This document shows, piece after piece, positions 17,001 through 22,455 of a DNA stretch of 22,455 nt (position 1 is its first letter; every line of letters begins with the position of its first letter). The DNA lies in the NCBI GenBank assembly GCA_040182905.1, contig JARQWU010000175.1, forward strand, positions 1-22,455. The letters are read 5' to 3'. The notes under the pieces are model-generated. The model was not told where the DNA came from. It did not search any database and saw only the letters and a program-made list of their open reading frames with translations. The translations under genes and the position numbers were made by a program. Source of the stretch: Barthelona sp. PAP020 (Eukaryota > Metamonada: BaSk clade).

Positions 17001-17869
17001 AATAAGCTTCCATTTAACGTAATTGAATCAAAAATCTCATTATAATGCTTCAAAAACATACACCTCAAGCTGTTCATATTTGTTGTGGCTTCTAAACTTT
17101 GTAATTTCGCATATGCACTCTTCAATTGTTTATTCAAGGATAATTCCTTGTTAGAAAAGGGAAAAACACTAAAATTCAATGTGTTAATTCCAACATTCAA
17201 TTCTAACCCCTTAAAATCATTGAAAAATTGTTTTGCAATCACACGTTCACGTTTCAATTGTCGATGTTTAGACTCTTCAGAAGAATAAAAATTAATGTCA
17301 GTGTTTGAAGTATCAAGAATGTTCTGCAATCTGAATAACTGGGATGACTTATCAAACCAATAATCTTCGTAGCCAAAAAAACGATCATTCAATTTCTTTA
17401 ATTCTTCAACTTTATAGGGTAAATATTTTTCATTATAAATACCTTCGGTTTCAATACAACGAGAAAAAAAATCGGGTGGTGTGGGATCAATTATTTTTGT
17501 TTCAGCAAGACTAATATGAGGTGTTCCAGAAGGTTTAAATTTGCGTAAATGATGTGTGGATGCAAATGGAACATCAGTTTCATGTGATCCATCAGAATTG
17601 TCTTCAAAATCAATTCCAGGATCTGCTTCTTTCTCATTATATATATCTTGTATAAACGTTACTATATGTTTATCATTATTAATTGGTGTAAATGGAGGAT
17701 GTTCCAAAACAGATTTAAATAATCTTGGTGTCATAATCGTGCTAAAAACCCCATCAACTTCAGTCGTATCAAGTTCTTGTGGCCTATTATGCGCCATCAT
17801 ATGTGGTGTTTCATCCATTAATCGTATAATTATATATAAAAATTCATAAATGATCATCCAAATTCTCAT
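14024..17869 (-). CDS. CC2D2A: CC2D2A, ciliary transition-zone protein (C2 domains)
   Basis: CC2D2A belongs to the MKS/B9 complex that links axoneme and membrane at the ciliary transition zone and gates entry to the cilium. The 1281-residue frame is shorter than the human protein (about 1620), mainly by a reduced N-terminal part. Residues 150-440 are helical and coiled-coil-like. Around 450-590 lies the CC2D2A-type first C2 domain (YYAVLYFNNK onward). A second C2 domain lies at about 725-880 (KLIIQISRCRHVPSR, then FIVCSFGDQKVATTPLRGTD). The C-terminal transglutaminase-like domain spans about 940-1275, with FEGITDVWETCDEFFGM, GDTEEHAIAFANF, FWNPSSGQ, NIWLNIQKY and the final AVAVYVKPYPNRLFSVNVY, all matching family signatures. 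This domain is thought to be catalytically dead, and I see no nucleophile Cys in the GDTEEHA segment. The ATG at 17869 adds 17 hydrophobic, AT-encoded residues; the ATG at 17818 (MDETPHMM) is equally or more likely. A short Ala run (AAATAAA) marks a GCA-type microsatellite. Confidence 0.93.
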   Translation of the reverse strand: MRIWMIIYEFLYIIIRLMDETPHMMAHNRPQELDTTEVDGVFSTIMTPRLFKSVLEHPPFTPINNDKHIVTFIQDIYNEKEADPGIDFEDNSDGSHETDVPFASTHHLRKFKPSGTPHISLAETKIIDPTPPDFFSRCIETEGIYNEKYLPYKVEELKKLNDRFFGYEDYWFDKSSQLFRLQNILDTSNTDINFYSSEESKHRQLKRERVIAKQFFNDFKGLELNVGINTLNFSVFPFSNKELSLNKQLKSAYAKLQSLEATTNMNSLRCMFLKHYNEIFDSITLNGSLLELKYQHKKLLQLKMFLESADKQEDELLYLRKQIGNIWKQLESVRSETNLKLCSTKLNRIALSIPEELKNFDGDVEIEMRMKLEKVCFEVYKTINSLENGGENQQQHVDTPIWTDIQKSLTKVINWRKKLDRKNTLLLQKDDETLTVDLPSDELQRRQQLANRQYYAVLYFNNKQAAATAAAEVKFDCSIDFNEQFTFSFVSIPENATIKLFKSGIVSSIFEGEIANIPLALPGFNGTQSITAEPIFQTIQFASDKGFSSDPANPDDLQRVEGSIDIELFWNPAKAPVPKSLKPLDALNFGKNIVYDSRDIRNPYFSNNNKYAEDIPDISALGVGTELKSSELLLKGPKNTVQQEFKLKIPDEQNTKRKKALSKFLKRLKASQFAQIVSNNEKVHVEDIVIEPKDADSNFSFQKLLNLLSWTTRPLLPVRKPKSRSGNADYKLIIQISRCRHVPSRIPLVDGGVGDIAKPVLANGTLDSAAVCPFIVCSFGDQKVATTPLRGTDVSWSASFEIPLNYPTITPSTLLTIEDSITFELFDHIYLRNPKDDRYTNFINVRSEKRFLASLSIDFATFYNHNARIETTLPMNLSHYTIGYQPYVDDDEIFDPLLTFVISTSPTLPLLIGGSNSQFTAETQALTKQALKLTHEYRSSFPQRSIQLLVPNSKSANLLPCRFLLAQQPPKEIDTIELAAQFVSLVPSLNDALVFEGITDVWETCDEFFGMNAGDTEEHAIAFANFCMYLSNEPVYIGMGNWWPDGNICFVLRVLKNGKCEFWNPSSGQRISNINNIGMIFDRTNIWLNIQKYHNSSDMSFNFKDEKSWRPFVTSNNPTPFKSVQKKFVFDIVDHLEAAAIESNLATLIGKQFGEWRGFLPTLLNFSMAEKLRNILIRIEEEKAGISTFSQNDHYSMLEEFSSGNSIFGTVVSSNYKDDDHILNLVKKTCVHENGSTSVSFAVAVYVKPYPNRLFSVNVYLAAIANVHDVKTPKYGEIPHI

Positions 17870-18254
17870 TCACTCATTTGTTCTCTTATTTGAATTGAGT
17901 GATTCTTATTATTTTTTACAAACATTTATTTGCCTCTCATATAATGTAAAAATAAGAAGGTTAAATTAATTTTTCTCATTGATAGCAAATTGAAACACTA
18001 ATTCTTACATGTTTAAAGAATAAATCATTGAAAAATTACATATTTATAAAAATCTTAATGACTAAAATCATCAAATTCTTCTTTTGTGTCCTTAAAAAAA
18101 TATATCTCAACTTTTTTGTTGTTGTATCTTCCCTTTTTTTCCAATAAAATTGTACAAAACAATTCAAATGAACTTTTATGTTAATATTTCTTGCTGAAAA
18201 ATTAAAAAATTAAAAAAATGAGGTCACATTTTTGTATATTCTTCAAATAATACA
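17870..18254. promoter_or_regulatory. Divergent promoter region of CC2D2A and the 480-residue gene
   Basis: These 385 AT-rich bases lie between two divergent starts and should contain both promoters. Several TATA-like stretches are present, but in such AT-rich DNA none can be singled out. No repeat, RNA gene or additional ORF is supported. Confidence 0.4.
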
Positions 18255-19697
18255 ATGCAAGATCAATTTCTTCCGATAGAAAACATTTTGAATGAATTAA
18301 ATGAACAATTTTCCTGTGAAGAAAATTGGATTGAATCAAAACAATTTGAAATGGAATCATTGCTTGGAAATGTTGAAAATAATGAATTAAAAGAATCTAT
18401 ACATACATATTTAAAAGATTTTAACAATGACAAATATTCCTTATATCAAATTCCTTTTTTACAAGGATATATTGGAGGTTTTTTACCCTCAATATTCAAA
18501 ATACAAAGCGATGAAGATACAGTTAACATGAGTGTAAAGATTTTAACAATTATGAAATCGATTATCTGCAATATTTTTTCAACCATTAATAAATTTGGTG
18601 TTAAATACATAATTTCTTCAGAAAAATATCCTGATATTGAACATTTGATTAATTTTTTGAAGAAAGATTTCAAGTCTTTTTATTCTTTAGAAAAGTTAGA
18701 TTTTATTTTTGATGCTTTAATTGAAAAGTCTCTTAAAGGTGAACACTTTGATGATGATTTGAATGTTTTAAGCGAATCTCTACATGTTTTAATATTTAAA
18801 GCTTCAAATAAGGAATATTCATTCACGAATTTGAACACTGTTGAAAAATGGAAACAATTGTGTGAGAACAGAATCTCTTTAGTAAAAATATCTGAAAAAA
18901 CTAAAAGCTATTATTTGAATGCTTTAAAAGCCATTGAATTTTTATTTCAATATTTTTCCAATCCTGCTCTTTTATCAGCAAAAAATAATAATATCCCTTT
19001 GCTTGAAGAACTTAAAAGGCATAAAATAAGTTTGCCACAAGATGTTTTATCGATTGATTCTCAATCCATCTATGAAATTCCCTCAATAGTCGAAAATATT
19101 GTGGAATATACCAGTGAATTATCAGAAATTTCGAGAGCAATGACAGAAATTGATCTTGCAATTAATGAAACATTTGTTGATAATGTCAATATTTTGTTAT
19201 TGGACATCAGTCTTCATGCATATGCAATTTTACAATTTATCAAATCTTCAACAGTGTTATCCAGTTTATACTGTGATACCAGCACTAAAAATGATTTGCC
19301 TGCACAATTCGAAATGTTTCATGAACATTGTTTTGAAGCCATATATGATAAGTATTTACAAGACAGTGATATCACACAGAACTTTTATCACCTATTTGAA
19401 CAGAATGAAATTAATGAAAGTTACATCAATCAAATTTCAAAAGAATTTGAAGTAACAGAAAGTGTTATTCAATCGCTCAATATCGAAAGACAATATATGG
19501 AAGAACAGGCTGAAAAAGGTGACTTTATTGATTTAATTCATTTTGAAGATATTTTGGGTGAGGATATTGTCATGGAATGTGTTCAACATGTAATGACGGG
19601 TGGTAATATTGAAGAATTAGATCATATTTTTGAAGAAGAAGAAAAGAGAAAAGCATATGAGGATTTGATTCATGTACTTCAAGATTGGGGATATTAA
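18255..19697 (+). CDS. Hypothetical all-helical protein, 480 residues
   Basis: A single intact frame runs from the ATG at 18255 to TAA. I do not recognise it. Composition and pattern suggest an almost entirely alpha-helical soluble protein: regular spacing of Leu, Ile and Phe, many Glu and Lys, no signal peptide, no long hydrophobic membrane segment, and no Cys or His metal site. Residues about 50-290 could be HEAT-like or similar helical hairpins. The end (about 425-480) is strongly acidic and conserved-looking, with DFIDLIHFEDILGEDIVMEC, then GNIEELDHIFEEEEKRKAYE, finishing in LQDWGY. It starts 385 bases from the divergent CC2D2A start, so joint expression with a ciliary gene is possible but unproven. 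The start is the first ATG, and the preceding spacer is rich in stops. Confidence 0.88.
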   Translation: MQDQFLPIENILNELNEQFSCEENWIESKQFEMESLLGNVENNELKESIHTYLKDFNNDKYSLYQIPFLQGYIGGFLPSIFKIQSDEDTVNMSVKILTIMKSIICNIFSTINKFGVKYIISSEKYPDIEHLINFLKKDFKSFYSLEKLDFIFDALIEKSLKGEHFDDDLNVLSESLHVLIFKASNKEYSFTNLNTVEKWKQLCENRISLVKISEKTKSYYLNALKAIEFLFQYFSNPALLSAKNNNIPLLEELKRHKISLPQDVLSIDSQSIYEIPSIVENIVEYTSELSEISRAMTEIDLAINETFVDNVNILLLDISLHAYAILQFIKSSTVLSSLYCDTSTKNDLPAQFEMFHEHCFEAIYDKYLQDSDITQNFYHLFEQNEINESYINQISKEFEVTESVIQSLNIERQYMEEQAEKGDFIDLIHFEDILGEDIVMECVQHVMTGGNIEELDHIFEEEEKRKAYEDLIHVLQDWGY

Positions 19698-20245
19698 AAT
19701 AAAAGAAATAAAAAACCAATGCCAAAAAAAAGAAAAAAAAAAAAAAATTTTTTTTGTCAATTTTAGCTTTTTTTACTGACAAAATAAAAATATAGTGTCT
19801 TTTTTATTCATTTTTTGATAAATATAACCACTTCAACGATAAACTATCAAAAATAACTTGAAAAGAAGCCACAAAACAACTGTAATTTCTTTGATGAAAA
19901 ATTTTTGAAGCGGAAAATTCAACAATATCGTGTAAAATAGCGTAAAAATTGATAAATTCACCTGAAAATTTTTGTCCACAGAAGGCAAAAAATTTATTGT
20001 AAAGGTAAAAAAATGAAAAAAAATTTTTTTTTTAAGTTTTTATTACTTTTAGACAAAAAATAATGATTTAGAGACGACATTTGAGAGGTTGGATGAGAGG
20101 TTAAAAAAAGAATGGCCAAAAATTTGAGTGTGGAACAAAAAAGAATTTCGTATACAATATTTCCAAAACATACTTTTTATAGAAAAACTCTTCAATTAAT
20201 CCAAATATTTTTCCAATATTAATTAATCATAACACCTAATTAATA
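19698..20245. other. Intergenic region upstream of the MFS gene
   Basis: These 548 AT-rich bases lie between two tandem plus-strand genes. Just after the first gene's stop there is a long A run merging into a T run and an inverted repeat (TTTTGTCA at 19752-19759, TGACAAAA at 19777-19784, 17 bases apart), which may form part of the 3' processing or termination signal. The remainder carries homopolymer runs such as those around 20021-20032; no gene is seen. Confidence 0.45.
19752..19784 (+). terminator. Inverted repeat downstream of the 480-residue gene
   Basis: TTTTGTCA and TGACAAAA form an 8-base stem with a 17-base loop, extended by flanking A/T runs on both sides. It begins about 55 bases after the TAA at 19697. 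The position suggests a transcript 3' end structure, but eukaryotic polymerase II does not need one, so the role is uncertain. Confidence 0.3.
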
Positions 20246-22033
20246 ATGAAAATCGAAAATAACAAGATTCTTGTTCAAAGAAACAAATGGGCAATTTTGT
20301 TAGTATTTCCAATGTATTGGTGTAATTGGATCTTATATGATACACCTTCTTATGTAAGTACCACTTTGAAAGCTAATTTGAATCTCAATAACTCTCAATA
20401 TTCTTATTTTTATTTAGCATACACAATACCCAATATTTTTATCTTACCTTTAGTTCCTTGGATCGATAAAACATTAGGGCGATATGTTACTTCCATTTTA
20501 GCGAACATTTTTATGTTTTTTTCGACTGTAATTTTTACGCTATTTAATAATAGTTACGTTATGATAATAATTGGTCGAATTTTATTTGGATTTGGAGGAG
20601 AAATTGCTGCTTGTTCAAGCATAGCCTTTATTAGAACTTTTGCTGCCGAATCTGATTTTTCTTTTTTTATTGGTCTGTTTTTTGCATCATGTCGTATAAT
20701 GATGAGTCTTTCATCGATATTCTTTGTAAGAATCGCAGATAGCACTTCCTTATCATTCGCTTTTGGTATCATAATGATTACCACTTTGATATCTTTGTCT
20801 TCTTGTTGTTTTGCTTGTTATCAAAATAAATTAATTATGGAAGACATTGAACAGACCAAAAAGAACAATGAACATGAAGTATCTTCTTTAAGTAACACTA
20901 ATTCAAACGATATTCTTTCTGACAGTGATGATATTAATAAAGAAACTTGGTTCATAATAGTTTCTATGTTTGCATCATTTGGCATTCCATTATGTGTTTG
21001 CTCTTTCTTTATTCAAGTTTGTGCACAAATTGGAATTGATCAAACAGCTAGCTCCTCGTTTTTATCGATGCATGCTATTTCTGCTTTTATTACTTCGATT
21101 TTAGGAGGTTTTTTGTATGATAAAATTGGTAAGCGTGGTATTGGACATGCCATAAGTGTTCTCATGTTGAGCTTATGCCCTGTTGCCTTAAATTTGGGAT
21201 TTTCTCCTGCTTTAGTTATTTTTATCCAAGGTGGTTTTTATGGATTGATATCTATTCAATCAAATGGTATTATTTCCATTTGTCTACCTAGTAGGCTACA
21301 TTTTAAAGCTTTAAATTATTATTATACTTTTATAAATATTGGGCAAACAGCAATCACTATTTCATTTGCTAGTTTGTCTGATAGAACAGGGAATTTTGAA
21401 GTTTCTTTAAATTTCTTGTTTGGATTCGGCTTTTTGTTCTTCATTCAAATGGTAATTCTTCATTTCATCACTGATTTTCCCATTAATCAAAAAAATTCAG
21501 GGTATGCTTCTAATATCAACAGAAATTCCATAAAAGATCCTTCAATTGATATTATGCAGGTAAATGAATTGAACGAAATAATCTTAGTTCCTATAGCTAT
21601 TTCAGTTGAGAGTTGTTCTGAAATGCTTTCAGACAAAGGAAATCTAAACATTGCTTCTAGTCCTAAATTACACACTGAAATAGAATATACTGAATTCAAT
21701 AATTCAACGGAAATACTCTCTTCTTCAAGCTCTAATTATGATCTTCTATGCTTAGCAGCTTTTGAAGGAGATATTGAAACAATTAAACTTTTGATGAAGG
21801 AAACTGACAATGAAATCATTAATTTAATCAATGAAAATGGTGATTTTCCTTTATTATGCGCTTGTAGAGGCGGAAATATTGATATTGTTAAGCTTTTGTT
21901 GGATAACAACGCTGAAATTAATTTAGTCAATAAAAACGGTCAAGGTGCTATTGATATTGCCATCGAAAACAATCATAACGAGGTAGTAAATGTTTTAACA
22001 GCATTTTCTCATATCAATACTCTTGTTAAATAG
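20246..22033 (+). CDS. MFSD1-like major facilitator transporter with C-terminal ankyrin repeats
   Basis: The first 420 or so residues form a 12-helix major facilitator. The opening KWAILLVFPMYWCNWILYD, the PN after the second helix, the loop PWIDKTLGRY, and GRILFGFGGEIAACSSIAF match the MFSD1 branch, whose animal member is a lysosomal dipeptide exporter. A hydrophilic central loop (about 199-232, Ser/Asn/Asp-rich) separates the two six-helix halves, and the second half has GGFLYDKIGKRG in the usual place of the helix 8-9 loop. Residues about 422-495 are a polar linker with SSSSS near the end. Residues 496-590 contain about three ankyrin repeats: LLCLAAFEGDIETIKLLM, then GDFPLLCACRGGNIDIVKLL, then a shorter GAIDIAIENNHNEVVNVL. 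This cytosolic tail is absent from animal MFSD1. The substrate is not readable from sequence. Start is the first ATG; stop is TAG. Confidence 0.85.
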   Translation: MKIENNKILVQRNKWAILLVFPMYWCNWILYDTPSYVSTTLKANLNLNNSQYSYFYLAYTIPNIFILPLVPWIDKTLGRYVTSILANIFMFFSTVIFTLFNNSYVMIIIGRILFGFGGEIAACSSIAFIRTFAAESDFSFFIGLFFASCRIMMSLSSIFFVRIADSTSLSFAFGIIMITTLISLSSCCFACYQNKLIMEDIEQTKKNNEHEVSSLSNTNSNDILSDSDDINKETWFIIVSMFASFGIPLCVCSFFIQVCAQIGIDQTASSSFLSMHAISAFITSILGGFLYDKIGKRGIGHAISVLMLSLCPVALNLGFSPALVIFIQGGFYGLISIQSNGIISICLPSRLHFKALNYYYTFINIGQTAITISFASLSDRTGNFEVSLNFLFGFGFLFFIQMVILHFITDFPINQKNSGYASNINRNSIKDPSIDIMQVNELNEIILVPIAISVESCSEMLSDKGNLNIASSPKLHTEIEYTEFNNSTEILSSSSSNYDLLCLAAFEGDIETIKLLMKETDNEIINLINENGDFPLLCACRGGNIDIVKLLLDNNAEINLVNKNGQGAIDIAIENNHNEVVNVLTAFSHINTLVK

Positions 22034-22201
22034 AGAAATAACAAATATATAAATTTGAAAAAACGTGATTACATTTTTTTGTTTTGTTTTTGTTTTGTCT
22101 TTGTCATCTGGCGAATGCTTTCAAAAACAAAATCGATTGAATTTCCATTTTCTTTTCCTTCAAAAAAAACAATAAAATAGAGAAAAAAAAAAATTGAAAA
22201 A
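22034..22201. terminator. Short convergent 3' region
   Basis: This is 168 bases between the stops of the MFS gene and the RNA polymerase gene. It is A- and T-rich, with T-rich runs near 22074-22100 and A-rich runs near 22160-22200 that fit 3' ends on both strands. AATAAA occurs on the plus strand around 22170, a candidate polyadenylation signal for the transporter gene. Confidence 0.4.
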
Positions 22202-22455
22202 CTATCTTGTTTTATAAACAACTTCAGTCCTTAATCTAGGTAAAATACACATTGCCATCAATTCTTGGAAAAGCAATTTTGTAGCATAGGGAACCTCAAC
22301 CAAAGAATAATCTTCATGAACACCACCGCAATTTTTGCAGTGAGGCTTGCCATTAGAGTCCAATTGACAAATTAAACCACAACGATCACAAATCCAAATA
22401 TCATATCTGTCTGAATTCAAGAATAATCTGTCTCGCAACAATTGAGAAGAACCGT
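22202..22455 (-). CDS. RPB2: DNA-directed RNA polymerase second-largest subunit, C-terminal end (partial)
   Basis: This is the last 83 or so codons of a polymerase beta-type subunit; the 5' part lies beyond the right edge and the frame stays open to the edge through GSSQLLRDRLFLNSDRY. The final domain is the clamp zinc ribbon: two CxxC pairs are visible, CDRC and CKNC, separated by 14 residues. The family hallmark EVPYATKLLFQELMAM follows close to the end. KLLFQELMAM is typical of polymerase II (RPB2). Polymerase III keeps a similar LLFQEL and a PRLRLE-like ending, so RPC2 cannot be ruled out; polymerase I, which has a different ending, is excluded. Stop is TAG. The protein is the catalytic-core partner of the largest subunit in the nucleus. 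Confidence 0.75.
   Translation of the reverse strand, partial: GSSQLLRDRLFLNSDRYDIWICDRCGLICQLDSNGKPHCKNCGGVHEDYSLVEVPYATKLLFQELMAMCILPRLRTEVVYKTR

Noticed and set aside
19570-19782. A 70-codon minus-strand frame overlapping the end of the 480-residue gene and its 3' spacer.
   Set aside because: It is largely Phe/Lys runs from poly-A/T tracts and overlaps a better-supported gene.

Overview
The window is nuclear DNA of an AT-rich, intron-poor eukaryote that builds cilia or flagella. It carries a transition-zone gene (CC2D2A), an axonemal inner-arm-dynein tether gene (CFAP44), the TORC1 subunit Raptor, an MFSD1-like transporter and the C-terminus of an RNA polymerase second-largest subunit. 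The main genes are long uninterrupted ORFs using the standard code, intergenic stretches are short and full of poly-A/T tracts, and one 44-base intron with an ACTAAC branch-like element can be inferred. This fits a flagellated protist; the lineage cannot be fixed from the window.

Layout: 1-605 (minus) is the N-terminal part of a WD40 protein running off the left edge. 606-1831 has no long gene but holds a GC-rich, hairpin-bearing candidate RNA gene ending in a T run. 1832-1999 (minus) is a small 55-codon ORF. 2042-3244 (minus) is an unrecognised protein with a low-complexity middle and acidic tail. 3245-3918 is intergenic with a palindrome and a two-copy 16-base repeat. 3919-9570 (minus) is CFAP44. 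9571-9927 is a divergent promoter region shared with Raptor, which runs 9928-13706 (plus) including a proposed intron at 9997-10040. 13707-14023 is a convergent 3' region. 14024-17869 (minus) is CC2D2A, divergent from an unrecognised helical protein at 18255-19697 (plus). 20246-22033 (plus) is an MFSD1-like transporter with a C-terminal ankyrin tail. 22202-22455 (minus) is the end of an RPB2-type gene.

CFAP44 and CC2D2A are both ciliary but act in different places: the dynein tether on the axoneme, and the transition zone at the cilium base. Raptor lies between them, sharing its 5' region with CFAP44 and its 3' region with CC2D2A. Raptor (TORC1) and an MFSD1-like lysosomal-type transporter could both belong to nutrient handling, but nothing in the sequence shows that they are linked. 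I see no mobile element, CRISPR array or convincing tRNA. The most unusual points are the proposed Raptor N-terminal exon and intron, the GC-rich candidate RNA, the MFS-ankyrin fusion, and the small ORF behind the 400-residue gene.
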